From: Prillingera fragicola | Taxonomy: Eukaryota; Basidiomycota; Tremellomycetes; Trichosporonales; Trichosporonaceae | Direction: 5' to 3' | Length of the DNA stretch: 64,000 bases | NCBI GenBank assembly: GCA_002335605.1 | Contig: BEDY01000005.1 | Coordinates: forward strand, 744,001-808,000 | Shown here: piece by piece, positions 11,163-26,678 of the stretch | Layout: every line of letters starts with the position of its first letter | How positions within the stretch are numbered: the stretch's first letter is position 1 | The notes under the pieces: model-generated | What the model saw: the letters and a program-made list of their open reading frames with translations, nothing else | Databases searched by the model: none | What the model was told of the DNA's origin: nothing | Made by a program: the position numbers and the translations under genes

Positions 11163-12600
11163 CGTGTGTGCTAGATTGAAAGCGAGTGCTGAGTTGGGCA
11201 CGGACGGGGAGGTGTCGGCGGGTGATCTGTGCAAGGAGGGGCAGTGAGGTGTCCTTTGATGTCCAAAGACGTCTGGCTCGGGGGAACGAATGTGGTGATT
11301 GACGGATCCAGCCGCCAGTTGAGCGAGTGTGCGAGCAGCTGCTGTGATTGACGGGTAAAGGAGACTAGGCAAAGAAGTGGACGACGATGAAGAGAACGAC
11401 GACAAGACAGTGGACGAAGGAAACGGGGGGTGCGGAGGGTCTGTGCTCTGTGACTGTCCAAGCCTGTCGATGGGGGAGGATGCACTAAAGACTGCTTATG
11501 GCAGGAGCGCTACGGGTACAGGTTTGCGAAGCATGGAGAGCTAGAGACTGGAGCGAGCGTCGAGGGCAGAGGCCAAGGCGACGGGACGCGTCGGGACATC
11601 GGGAGGGCAACTGGGCCAACTTGGACGACAGACTTTGCTAGGAAAAATGCAGGCACAAGGGGAACGGAGTATCCTAGGCACTGCACAAGAGGAGAGGAGT
11701 TGCTGCGGAACCTCAGGGACTTTAGGGTAAGCGTGTTTGGGGGCGCCAACTCTGGTGGCCTTCTTTGTGTTTGGCGGTAGTTAGTCTTCAGGGATTCAGG
11801 ACCGTTCCTGCGCTGATACCGCTCTTTCCACATGCATTCTTCCAGGGCCAGTGCTACGCGTGACAGCGACCTCGTCCGTCGTCCGCGCAAGACCTGTCTA
11901 GGGCGGAAGAGTGTGAAACTCATCCTGTAAGCCCAACATCTGGTTACTCGCGCTGCTCATGCTGCTCACAGTTTGTTTGGATTGTTTACATCAGCTGAAA
12001 GAACGCTTGAGGGCCAAGGTTAGACACTCGGCGGTGCTCTAGTATCCAAACAAGTCGATCAGTCGAACAGGGGTCAGAGACGTTATCATGACAAGTTGTT
12101 TGGATTGGACCTGCTCCACTTGTGTTTGGCCAGGAGGCGTGGTAAAGGAGCCGTCGCCCAGGCAATGGCATGCTGGCATCATGTCGTGGCCGGCACCGGT
12201 GTCTGCAGCTCTGCAGGCAAAGCACAACAGCATCGACAGTATCCTGTTGGTGTCGTCTATCCAAGCCACCTGGGTATTGCCTTTTCTCGAGCACGTTGGT
12301 ACACAGCCACAGCAGTGGCATTTGCTTTATGTGGCACATTGGTGTCTTATCTTGAGTATGTAACAACGTTGTTCATGTCCGGCCGTACCACAATAAAGGA
12401 AGCCGCCCTTTGGGCATTAGTTGGTCTGCTACCAATGTGTCGGTCTGACCGAAACGCAAGTTGCAACACGACGCGTCGCACAATGGAGCACGTCAGTGCT
12501 GACCAACTGATGGGCCAAAGATGTCGCCAACAGCAGCGAAGCCGTTCCAATCCAGAACGATATCGTACTCCCATCAAGGAATGCCGAAATGATATGCATG
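11163..12600. other. Intergenic region, no gene seen
   Basis: This is the upstream region of the single-pass membrane protein and the 3' flank of SEN54. Pyrimidine-rich tracts (on the minus strand) around 11170-11480 look like a leader or promoter. Frames of 126-191 codons on both strands at 11986-12671 start at non-ATG codons or lack domains and splice logic, so I do not call them genes. Confidence 0.5.
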
Positions 12601-14381
12601 CTACACCATCACCACACCCTCAAATCCACAACGTCCAAAGCGTACCCAGCCAGTGTTGCCCGAGTCGTTGACAGCGACGACAAGAGCACGGTCACCGCTG
12701 CGGAGGGCATTGATGTTGCCGCCGCGGTTGGGCTTTGTGGGTCCACGTCGCAACCATCCTGGCAGCAGTGCAAGAACTCGTCCCTTCAACGACGTGTCAT
12801 CGTCCTTGGCTGGCATAGGCCTTGCCCTCTTCTGGTACTGAGGTCCGTGGCGTTGTGTCGGGCCTTTTGGCTCGTCGGGGAGAATGTCAAAGACTTCACT
12901 CAGCTGCGTCAAAGTCGGCATGGGTGTGTCACGCGATCTGGCGAAGAGTTAGCAGCTGTGGCAGCACTGATCAAGATAACACTCACTCAACCACAGCCAC
13001 GATATAGTCCGGCTTTTGTGCAGCTAGACCCTGGGGACTGCCCCTGTCCCACTTTGCCTTGCTCCACGCAGTAACGGGCTTCCACACGTTGAAGAATGGC
13101 AGGTAGGGATTGCGATCCAACGCATCATAGATCGAGGTAGTGGCCTTTGGGGTCACGCTGGGGGGCACAGGGTTCGAGTGGCCCGCGGGAACGAACCGGA
13201 GCTGTTCAAAGATGGACGCTAGGTGGTCAGTTGAGCGACGCAAAAATTCGACGTACAGTAAGACTCTCCAGACCAGCCCTGGAGCGCGGTAGACTTGAAA
13301 GGGTCGTTGCGGAAGAGGTTGCACCCTGCCTTGACAATGTTGCGAAGCAGACAGCTCAAGCGCTGGAAGACGCCAGCAATGAGACGGTTCAAGTGTGCAG
13401 GGATCCGGGCAAGGGCCGCGAGTCGCAGTTTGAACCCTCCAGTGGCAGTCGGCAGAGGTCCAGCCAAGAAGTGCTCAGGAATGAATTCGCGAGTACGTTG
13501 AGCAGTGTATCCCAAGCGCTTCAGATAGGCATAGCACTGTGTGTCAGCCACCACCAGGCTCCAGCAGAACATACCTGATAACGCTGCCACGACAAGCCGT
13601 CCTTGCCGAGAAAGGCGCCAAAGACCTCCATGACACTCATCTCAACCGCTCCCTTAATGCCAAACTCCTCGTCACTCCAAGCGCCAACACCCTCGGCGGC
13701 CTCGTCCTCTGTTGCGGGATCACGGCCGTTCCAGATCTGGAGAGTGCCGCGCTCGGTGAGGTAGAGTGCCTCCTCCGGTAGGAGTTCAACGCGGGAATGT
13801 GTCTTGCCTTTGTCACCAGGACCAGGCGAACGACGAACAGTAATTCCAATAGTGTCCAGAACATGTCCACGAGACACAATCAGCTGCGGGTAAGGTGAAG
13901 AAGGGGTGACGATAGCGTGCGACAGAGATTTGCTGAACTTGTCAGTAGTTGGACACCGTTTATAGAGCATTACACACCTGGCAACACCACGCACACCCTG
14001 AAGAGCATCAAAAAGAGCCTGTCGACTCTTCTGCAGCATCATCTCCTGCAAGTTGACAGTCTCCTCCAATGGCTCAAAGTCCTTTTCTCCACGCTTTGGA
14101 ATCGTAATCTTGGGTCGCGACATGTCCACGCCGTCACGCATCTCCTCGGGGGCACGCTGAATCTTGCTGTATCACTGTTAGTAAAATTTCTATAACTTCT
14201 TAGGAGAAACCCACTCTGCAAAGCCTTGGATGAAAGCGACGTCCATGCGCTCATCATCGTCGTCCTCCTCGCCCTCGCCATCAGCTGGTGGTGGGGCACC
14301 CTTGGACGCATCGGCCGCAGGTTTGGCAGGTGGCTTGGATGAGCTCCCGCCTCCTTGTGGCGCCTTGGTTGAGGCAGCCAT
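12601..14381 (-). CDS. SEN54: tRNA-splicing endonuclease subunit Sen54
   Basis: Six exons on the minus strand: 14381-14215, 14166-13978, 13932-13575, 13536-13257, 13218-12987 and 12937-12601, giving 520 residues. The N-terminus is acidic and Pro/Ala-rich. The conserved Sen54 N-terminal domain follows (QALFDALQGVRGVA, SKSLSHAIV, VELLPEEALYLTERGTLQIW), then a helix ending in WQRYQCYAYLKRLGY, as in Sen54/TSEN54. The C-terminal half carries FFNVWKPVTAWSKAKW and KPDYIVAVVE, matching the nuclease-like fold. Sen54 is a structural subunit of the Sen2-Sen34-Sen15-Sen54 complex that cuts introns from pre-tRNA. The second intron (45 nt, 13933-13977) is in frame without a stop. All joints keep phase. The gene shares a 229-bp divergent promoter with KRR1. 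Confidence 0.86.
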
Positions 14382-14610
14382 CGTGTTGAAGTGGACTGGT
14401 GGTAGTCGCTGTGTCGACTCTTGATATTGTGGACTCGAACAAGATCAACTTTAGAAACTTGAGCGGCAAATGCGGGGCCCAAACAAGGCGCGCGGAGGTG
14501 GCAAGCCAGCCCAGGCAGGATTAGCACGCCTATCGGGAGATTCTGAAATTTCCGTGGAGGTTGTCCAGATGAGCGTCCATGCAACTCCACCTTCATCCAC
14601 CCAGCCCATT
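14382..14610. promoter_or_regulatory. Divergent promoter SEN54/KRR1
   Basis: Only 229 bp separate the start codons of SEN54 (minus) and KRR1 (plus), so both must share this promoter. KRR1 has two further in-frame ATGs within it (14470 and 14569), so the true KRR1 start could lie further left and shorten the gap. Confidence 0.7.
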
Positions 14611-15946
<1,336 letters not shown>

Positions 15947-16056
15947 TGACGTAGATGCATGTTGTAATAGACTTGCGCACGCTGTTGCGACTAATTCTCT
16001 CGATTAGTCGCTGGCCCACTTCCGTCCGATGTGATGGAGATGCATATGGGTACAAC

Positions 16057-17380
16057 TCAGACAAAGTAGCTTGGCGCTGCCGCTCGCCTCATGGCGGGGT
16101 TGCGCTGGTCACTCTGGTTCTCGGCCGCCGCCTCGTACACCTTGAACGCCGTCTTGCCGCCCTCGGACACCTGCATGATGCTTGCTTGGTTGCCGCATCG
16201 GTAGCAATAGTTTGGTGCGCTCCAAACTGTGACGAGAGCATCGTCAAACATGTGCTTGTAGCCCTCCTGCACGAGCTGGTGGGCTCGCGCAATCAGTGAC
16301 AGCGAATTGACGTGGTTGAACTCGGCCGTGACCTTTGCGCCAAATAGCCATCCGGCGCCTCGGGGTGACACGGCCCATGTTTCGACGTCGTCTGGGTCGG
16401 ACCACATGAGGTCTGTGGGAGTGAGTGACACGATTCGGCGCACGTAGTGACTACTTACCACAGAAAGGTCCCTCGTGAGGCACCTCTTGTGCTCGTGATA
16501 TTGTGCGCACCTGGTCGAGAGTGCGAATGTCAGGCGAAAGGCCTCCGTGCACGCAAAGAATAGATGAATCAATAATCTGATGTGTCAGCCAAGAACGCCA
16601 ATCCACCAGCCACGGTAGTCACTCACCGCTGCAAGATTCAAGTTGTCAAATACATTACAGCACGCCCTCCAAACGCTTGGATTGCCGTACTTTTGCATGC
16701 ACTCGTCGTAGAATCCGTAAACCTGCGTAATTTGTCGTGATTCGTGGTTGCCGCGAAGAAGGGTGATCCTGTCGGGGTAACTGGACATTGGTCAGCACGT
16801 CCATAAGCACTACAGCGGCTCCGATACTGACCGAGCTTTATATGCCAGCAGCAGCGAAAGCGTCTCGAGCGAGTAATATCCACGGTCAACAAAATCTCCC
16901 TGCAGTGTGTGAGTTGCCGCTCGATGATGACGTGAGCGACCGGAGAATGAAGTAGCATGGCGTGACCGTGCTTCATTCTCCGTGGCATTGCGTTGTAGCC
17001 GCCTCGACGTACCATAAAGATGTAGCTCGTCTCTGGTGCCTCTCCTCCTTGCCTAAAGATCTCAAGAACGTCCCAGAACTGCCCGTGGATGTCACCGCAC
17101 ACTGTAACTGGCGACTGGACCAGGTGCACATTGCTCTCCTCCAGGAGCAGGTCCGCAACACGAGCGCACAGCGCCTTCATCTGGCGTTCTGGCAGGTGCT
17201 TGCATTTCCGGATCTGAAAGGTCAGCATGAGCGCGGTGAGAGAACACGCCCCATGGGGTGGACGTTTAACGAGGCAAAGGACGAGACACACATCGGTAGC
17301 CGGTCGTGTGCACTGCCGAGGCTCCATGGACTCACATGCTCGATCCATACGTCTGGATCATTCTGAACGATGGCGGCCAT
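16057..17380 (-). CDS. SIT4: Sit4/PP6-type Ser/Thr protein phosphatase catalytic subunit
   Basis: Six exons on the minus strand: 17380-17336, 17213-17013, 16899-16832, 16780-16627, 16576-16459 and 16412-16057, giving 313 residues. All PPP-family metal and phosphate ligands are present: [29 protein letters not shown] and [36 protein letters not shown] and [17 protein letters not shown] fit Sit4/PP6 better than PP4 or PP2A. The family works with SAP-type subunits in G1 progression and TOR signalling. The protein ends in Ser-Tyr-Phe-Val, where Sit4, PP6, PP4 and PP2A normally end in Tyr-Phe-Leu, the carboxymethylated leucine. It is convergent with KRR1 (159 bp between stops). Confidence 0.93.
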
Positions 17381-18328
17381 GATGAATGCCGCGAAAAGGA
17401 GTGCAGCAACGCGGCGACACGGGCGCGCGCGGTAGCTGCGATGGGGAGAGGGGGAGGAGGGAGTGGGTGGGGGAGGAAGGAAAGGTCGTGATTGCCGGAG
17501 CGATTGGCCGCAGGGGTAGGCTGTGAACGCGCGGCTGCGCTGCTGCGGTATTCCTGGGCGTCCGCCTTATCGGCCGGGGTTGGGCTGCGTGCGTGTGGCG
17601 CGCGTGCGATGCAAGTGATAGATGTGAGTAATGTGTATTCTTTCGTTGCCCAATTCCAAGCTGCGATTACCACCCAAAGGGGCCAAGTTGTGAAGGATGA
17701 CAGGTAAGGATCACGTGATCGAATGAGGTTGCGTTGGGTTTCGGCCCCGCATGGTGGGCGCGATGATCCCTAATTTGTGGCATATCTGTGCGGTTGCAGT
17801 CAGCAACAACTGCTGGCCGTCCGACCTTGCATGCATTCGGACACTTGGTCGGGAGTAGGGTGGAGGGGGTTGAAATTATTCATTGGGTACTGTATTCTTC
17901 ATTTGACCTCGAACTTGGCGTAAGTGAACGGTGTAAGGCTGCCCATTGTTGCAAGCTCGTGGGTGTTGGAAAGCGGTCACTACTGGAGGCCAAATGTTGG
18001 GGTCTAAGGTGGCTACACAGAGACATAGCTGCCACAGCTCAATACGAAAAGTCTCCAACAGTGCAAAAAGAACACAAGCGGTGACCAATCCCCTCCATGC
18101 GGTGTCGACGATAACCGCGCCTGACCTAATTAAATGCTTGAATTAATTCTCAACTGGCTCCTACCAATCCACCACCCCGGATAACAATGCACCAACAGCA
18201 ACGCGCGACAGAGCCTCAGGAAAGTCTATCTCATAATACCCAGACGCAGCAGCGCCAGGTGGTTACTACGCTACTAATGCCCGGTGCAGAAGCCAAAGGT
18301 ACGGTCAAAGCGGCACGGTCTAAGAGTC
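17381..18328. other. SIT4 upstream region, no gene seen
   Basis: This lies upstream of SIT4 and downstream of the SNF1 beta gene (both minus strand). The part nearest SIT4 is pyrimidine-rich on the minus strand (17440-17480), as is usual for a leader. The part around 18110-18150 is locally AT-rich. The only open frames are short and domain-free. Confidence 0.45.
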
Positions 18329-19884
18329 CTACTGGGCAGCAGCGGCGGCGGGTGCTGGCTCCTCCGCACGCGATGGTGCGACCTGGCGGAACAGCAACGT
18401 GGACACGTAGTGCACGGGTCGTCAGCATGGACAGCAAAGCATAGCAGTGGACTTATCTTCTTGCGGTACCGCGTAGTGGTTGAGACACCGAGCGTACCGT
18501 TCTTGATCGCGCTCTGGAACAGTCAGTAACAACGATGGGAACTTGAACTCACGGCCATGAGGTGGTTGAGCACGGTGTGGTTTGGGGTGGCAAGAATGGC
18601 GTTGTCATCGGTCGCTGGCGGTGCAGGGCCGTGGCCATCGTTCTGAGGGTCGGAACGGCGCGCGTCCGAGTTGAGAATGACCCTCTCCAGAATGCGGGGA
18701 AGCTGTGGTGGCTTGGGCACGGGCGAAAAGTACGGGGTACGAGAGACGTACTCTTTGAGCACGTCGGGAGGGAACATCTGGGGCAACTCCTCGAGGTACT
18801 GGTACAGCACGAGAGGATCGGGTATCTCGGAAGTCCAGGTCGCGTCGTCTGATTCCTCAGGAGCCTGGGCAGGGGTGCTGTCCATCGCCCACTCGGCCTG
18901 CAGTTCAGCCTCGGTCTTGGGAGCCTCGACCTCAATCCAGTTGACGAGCGTCCCGTCGTCATCGGTTGCGGTCGGAATCGCCTTGGAGCATCGCCAGCTC
19001 TCGTCGACAATAAACTTCAGACGGTACTGGCCCGGAGCAAGACGCAGCATGGTATTGAAGTCGTGAGTGCTCTTCTTCAATTTGATACGGCCACGCCAGT
19101 TGTCGGCAAAGTTTCCCGTCACATACACGTTCTTGCCGCCACCGTTCCAGTTGATCGAGACGTCCACGAGGCCGTCCTTTCCTCCATCGAGCTCTGATGG
19201 CGGGGTGGGCGCAACAGTGGGCGGAGGGGGAGTCAGACCGGTGCGTACTGGGGTGTCGACGGGCTTGACTTCTGGCCGGCGGGTAGCCGAAGGTGGGTGT
19301 GGCCGTTCTGGTGCTGGCAAGTCGGCGGCTGGGGCGCGTGGGGAGCGGATAGGGATGGGCTGCGAAGGGGAGGGGGAGTAGGTCGAATTGTCGTTGACTG
19401 GTACGACGGTGACACCAGGCATGGTCTGCGCCTTGGCCGGGTCTGCACGGGACATGGGCGCCAGGCCGCCACCGGCGAGCGGCGAACGGTTCCCACCAAA
19501 TGCCTGCTGCCACTTGCGTCCACTCGACGGACCAGACGGGGTAGACGGTGCCGAACCCTTGCCAGGTGACTGGGCAGCGCCCGGCGCTGCTGTACTGCCT
19601 GCGAGATGGTTCGACGTGTTCGTTGCGGTCGTGGGGACTGGGGCCGCTGGCGTAAACGACAGCTTGTTCATGTCGGGGAGCTCAAGCGACTTGCGCCTCC
19701 TGGGAGATCCCGGCCGCCCAGATGGAGAAGTGGGATTGGATGTCTGTGGCGAGAGCTGGGTCGGCCGCTGAGGCATAGGCAGGCGAAGGTTGGGATTGCG
19801 CCGTGAGGTAGAGCTGGAGCGGCCTAGGTCGGCGCCTCCCTGGCGCGCTGGCGAGCCATGCTGATGTGAGGGAGTGTTACCCAT
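18329..19884 (-). CDS. SIP2: SNF1/AMPK beta subunit (Sip2/Gal83 type)
   Basis: Exons 19884-18553, 18513-18457 and 18409-18329 give 489 residues. The start MGNTPSHQ carries Gly2 and a classic N-myristoylation context, as in AMPK beta subunits. A Pro/Ser-rich linker follows. The CBM48-type carbohydrate-binding domain (about 238-320) includes INWNGGGKNVYVTGNFADNW and the LAPGQYRLKFIVDESW strand. The C-terminal complex-interaction domain (about 375-489) includes LPRILERVILN, ATPNHTVLNHLMA, GVSTTTRYRKK and YVSTLLF. The last intron has AT-AC ends (separate entry); without its removal the final strand is lost. The beta subunit scaffolds the alpha and gamma subunits and directs localisation. It lies head to head with the SNF1 alpha gene. 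Confidence 0.94.
18410..18456 (-). other. Apparent AT-AC intron in the SNF1 beta gene
   Basis: On the minus strand this 47-nt segment begins ATAAGT and ends GTGCAC, with GCTGAC as branch motif 13 nt before its end. Removing it joins RYRKK to YVSTLLF, the near-invariant end of AMPK beta subunits, in phase 0. No GT-AG pair makes this join: there is no AG between the donor side and the TAC codon. The branch motif and length match the other introns here, so this looks like a U2-type intron with AT-AC termini rather than a U12 intron (no ATATCCTT donor). Confidence 0.82.
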
Positions 19885-20944
19885 GTCGATTCGCAGTCGA
19901 GCGCGCTGGTAAATATACAGGCAGAGCTGGGGTTGATCTATTCTACCACACGCTGTTGGATATGTAGTCACAAGCGAAACGATTCAGCGGCGTCGATGTG
20001 CGTCAGGTCAGGTCACCGTGGTCACTGCGTGCGTTGTAACCGCGGGGTCAACTTGGCTCCTCCATGGAAAACTACCGCATCAGGAAATTACTGACCTGCC
20101 CTTGTTGGGAGCTGGTGACCCATCTCTTCCCTGTGGCTCTTCAGTCATCACCACTCCTCGCTGGCTAACACGCAGGCTTGCGAGCTTGCGACGACATATA
20201 GGTCCAAGATGAATAATCTAAGCAGAAGGGGTGTGAGACCCAAGAATCCAAGGAGCTGATGGTTGGTTGTTACAACACTGGCGGAGCAACGATAGGCTTA
20301 TCAGACTACTCGAAACCACTCTTGCCATCTCATCTCTGCTGCGATAAACCGCTGCCCTCCGCCTTGCTCCAACTAGCATTGATGTTATGTTATACCAGGG
20401 CAGCGTATTCAAATGCACACTGACTCTAGCTGCACAGTACATAGTGTTATACATAAGGCTCCACTTAACCACTTTGCTGAGACGCGCTGACACAAACGTG
20501 GCAAGGAAGGCTGCAGATGTTGCTAGATAACGGCCAAAGCTCTGCAAGATTCCATCGGCAGTGTGCTGGTGAAACCGGGTACCTCTACACCTCTTCATCC
20601 GTTTGGGTGCTCTGATGCAATTGTTTACTAGGCCTACGCTACCCTCTGACAGAGCAGCCTTAGCTCCAGCAGCGGGCAGGCCAAGCAACCCCCGCTCGGC
20701 GCCCCGCGCGCCACAGCAGCCAAGCAGAGACATGCCCGATTCGTTCCATTACGTAATCACCCACTCCAGGGGCGCGCCACCAGCCAGGCTGGCCACTAGA
20801 GTGTCCTGCAGATGTCCTGATCTCCTGATCACCTTCAGTCTCCGTTGCCTCATCTCCTCTGTGCTTGCTACACCTACAAGTAACATCTCTTCACCACTCC
20901 GAGTCTTCTCCATATCTCACTAGCAGCCCCGGCACTTCTTTCCA
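19885..20944. promoter_or_regulatory. Shared divergent region between SNF1 beta and alpha genes
   Basis: These 1060 bp separate the ATGs of the two kinase subunit genes and must hold both promoters. The plus-strand end (20820-20940) is pyrimidine-rich, as is usual for a leader. An ATG-initiated 171-codon frame on the minus strand (20218-20733) has no recognisable domain and is not called. Confidence 0.6.
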
Positions 20945-23303
<2,359 letters not shown>

Positions 23304-23564
23304 GTGTGTACGCTGGGCTGTGCCCGGTCATGGATGTTCTAGACGTTTGTAGCTTTATGCACCATCTTTACGCATAGACGCGCTGCATGCTGCACACCGC
23401 AGGATTGTATGTCACTCATCTCACAGAGCACACTGAACCATGGACTGTTGGGCCCCTGAATCTGCACGTGCCTCCGCCGGCCTTTACCGCATGAGTGCGC
23501 GTCAGCTACTTCAACTTGACGGTCACCAAGAGCAAGAGTTCATCTAGCAACAACCCGCAAACAA

Positions 23565-26500
23565 ATGCGGTTCTTCACCACCCCTTTGCTTCTAGCACTC
23601 GTGCTGGGGCTCTTCAGCTCGGCATGGGCGCTGCAGGCCAACCTCGCTGGTGTCGTCGACTGGCACACCCAGCAGGTTGGGCAGCCGATCCTCGGTGCTT
23701 CCCCGCCAGCATTTGTCGATACTTCTAGCGGAAAGCGTTTGCTCTTGACCATCACGCACAGCAATGTCTTTGCTGCACTTGACGGGCCCAACATTGGTGA
23801 GCTGCGCATTGAAGGGGGTGCGCTAACTTTGCAGTCTGGCGCCATCTTATGGCTGACGATGACGTGGTGCTGAGATTCAACGTCCACGGCGACAGTGAGT
23901 GATATTTGCCAGCTACGACTGACAAGCATAGGTGTTCTGCTTCTCTCTGGTCCCTCGGGATCCACCGCGCGCATGTTTGAGCTTGAGACTGGCCGTCTCC
24001 GCTGGGAGAAACGTCTTGAGGACCCCAGCAAGGTCCGCCTGCTCATGAAGGAGTATCCTGCCTTTGGCACCGACGTTGCTTTCGCCGAGGACTCTGTCCT
24101 TGTTCTCAGCGATGGAAGGCGTGTCACCAAGCTTGATATGCGTACCGGTGAGGATAAGTGGTCGTTCGAGTTCCCTACCCAAGGCGGCACCGAGACATTC
24201 AAGCAGATCATGGTCAACGGCAAGGACGTTACAGTGCTCAGTATCAGCAACGCGGCCGAGATTACTGCTCTCTCCCACCTTGTGCTCAACCTCGACACCA
24301 TGTTCCCCTTTTCGGAAATGTCGCACATTCAGAGCGCGCTCAAGCCCGAGCTTGGCTTCCTCGTGCGTGGCACCGACGGCGGCATGCGTGCGGTCTGGAC
24401 TGAGCTGCATCGTGTTCGCGTCGCCAAGCTACACTCTGACGGCGAGATTGGCGAGATCAAGGACCACTTTGCCGGCACTGGACGCCGCTACACGAGGCTC
24501 GTCGATGTTGGTCTGCGTGAATACGGATACATGCTCGGCGAGCTTATGAGCGGTGCCATGGCAGTCGTCGAGATTGGCGATTCCGCGAAACTGGTTTCCG
24601 AGTTCAAGAACGCTGCGACCACGGGCCAAGGCTTCCCCGTCTACTCGGCAGCCAAGATCCAAGACGGATTCCTCTTCACGCGCGTCTACTACTCGTTTGA
24701 GCACGAGGCGATGCGCGCTCAGAATATCGCTGTTGGGCCCGCAGGTGTTACGCCGAGCGAGCAGACGGTCGAATTTGACATGTCGCAGCACGGCACTGTC
24801 ACCTACGCCGCTATTAACGCCACCGGAAAGGATAGTCTTCCCTCGTTTGCCATTCTGTCATCCTCATCCTCGCTCCAGGGCAACGTCCCCGTCGACTTTG
24901 TCGGCAAGACCACCTGGGTGCGTGAGGAGAGCCTTGCCGACATTGTCGAGGTTCGCTTCGTCAACCTGGGCGAGCCCGAGACTGAGGAGGCTCTTGAGCT
25001 TCTTGCAGACGAGTCGTTTGTTCACCGTGTCACCCGCCACATTACCGAACTCCGCCAGCTGCCAGGGTACATTGCTCGCTTTGCCTCGCGCATGACGTCG
25101 AGCGTCGAGGACGCTCGCACCCCGCCTCTCGTCTACGGCAACGTGCACCGCGACCAGTTTGGTCTTACCAAACTTATCGTTGCGGTCACTGCCGCTGGTA
25201 AGGTGTTTGCCCTCGACTCGGGCAACGGCAACGTCGTTTGGTCACGCAACCTTGGATACTTTACCAACAACGGTCCCGAGCTTGACGTCTTTGACATGCA
25301 GCTCACTCGCAACCTCAGCGAGGCAGGCAATCCTCAGCTCACCGTCATTGCCACGCGCCACCGCGACAACTTTATCCACACCATGGGCTTCCACATTGAC
25401 GCTTTTACTGGAGAGGTCGCTGGCGAGAAGGACGAGCGCTTTGGCGTTCCCCGAGGCACTGAGATCTTTGGTGGCAAGCCCAAGAAGGTATTCATGACGC
25501 CGTACGAGAACTGCTGCACCAAGAACCGTGTGCTCGCTGTTATCGACCCCAAGTACAAGCTCCACATTTTCCCCCAGTGCAAGAAAGTCGCCGCGGCTCT
25601 CGACGAGGCCAAGGAAACGATGTTCTTTAGTCTTGTGGAGAACTCTATGACCGACACTTCGCTTCGTGGATTCGCGCCATCAAAGCGCGGTGAGAACTTG
25701 ACGTTCGAGACCACTGAGCTGTGGTCACGTCCCTTCCTGGCCCAAGAGGTGCTTACCGCCCTTCCCACCTCTCCCAGTGTGATTGCTTCGTTTGGCCGCG
25801 CTCTTGGTGACAAGGATGTCCTGTACAAGTACCTCAACCCTCATCTAACCGTGGTCACGACCTTCAACCCTTTGCGTGACCTTGGTCGTGTCTTTGTCAT
25901 CGACTCGACGACTGGCGCTACAATCCATGAAGTCACGGTCCCCAACCTGGTTGGCGCCAACCTGCACGCTGCCATGATCGAGAACTGGCTCGTTTACGGC
26001 TGGCTCGAGGGCCAGTCGCCTGACAATGCTGGTGGCTGGCGCATCGCCAGTGTTGACCTCTTTGAAGAGGAGGGCGAGCCTCACAGCGCCGGCCGTTCCA
26101 ACCTCGCGTCCACGCCCCGCGTCAAGGCGATCTCACAGTCGTGGATCATGCAGAGCGACATCAAGGCCTTTGCATTCACGACCTCGCAGTTTGGTGTCAC
26201 CACCAAGGATCTTCTGTACCTGAACAGCGCCGGCCAGGTGGCCCAGATTCCTCGCCGCATGCTCGACCCTCGTCGTCCTCTCGGCAAGCCTACCAAGGCT
26301 GAGCAGGAGGAGATGCTCATCCCTTACGACCCTCTCATGCCCAACCCTGCCTCGTCAGTCGTTTCGCACTCGTACCCCGTCCTCGGCTTGCTCAACCTTG
26401 TCACCTCACCCACACTCCTCGAAAGCACGAGCTTTGTGTTTGCCTTTGGTCTTGACCTGTTCAGCTCGCGTGCCCTCCAGCCCGCAGGCACCTTTGACAT

Positions 26501-26618
26501 GCTTGGCAGCTCGTTCAACAAGGCGCAGCTGCTCATCACCCTGGCTGCGCTTGGCGTTGGCGTGGCCGTCGCGGCGCCAGCTGTGGCACGCAAGACGCTC
26601 CGTGCGAAGTGGTTTTAG
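23565..26618 (+). CDS. EMC1: ER membrane protein complex subunit 1
   Basis: Exons 23565-23796, 23835-23894 and 23932-26618 give 992 residues, the usual Emc1 size. A signal peptide (MRFFTTPLLLALVLGLFSSAWA) leads into a large lumenal beta-propeller of PQQ-like blades (VDWHTQQVG, KVFALDSGNGNVVWSRNLG). The protein ends with a single transmembrane helix (LLITLAALGVGVAVAAPAVA) and a short basic cytosolic tail (RKTLRAKWF). The EMC inserts tail-anchored and multi-spanning membrane proteins. The 60-nt second exon carries WRHLMADDDVVLRF; both introns restore phase. The stop is 60 bp from the convergent CET1 stop. Confidence 0.94.
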
Positions 26619-26678
26619 ACATTGGGCTACATAGAGCCTTGAAAGGATGCATCATCTCATATCCCATCCCTCCCCAGA

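Noticed and set aside
12096..12671. 191-codon plus-strand frame between SEN54 and the membrane protein gene
   Set aside because: Starts at TTG, has no domain and overlaps the end of SEN54.
18410..18456. GT-AG alternative for the last SNF1 beta intron (GTCCAC donor to a CCAG acceptor further on)
   Set aside because: It would delete the conserved YVSTLLF strand and end in an unrelated Cys/Arg-rich tail.
20218..20733. ATG-initiated 171-codon minus-strand frame between the SNF1 genes
   Set aside because: No recognisable domain, Cys/Arg-rich composition unlike local genes, and it lies in a region that must hold two promoters. Not excluded as a lineage-specific gene.
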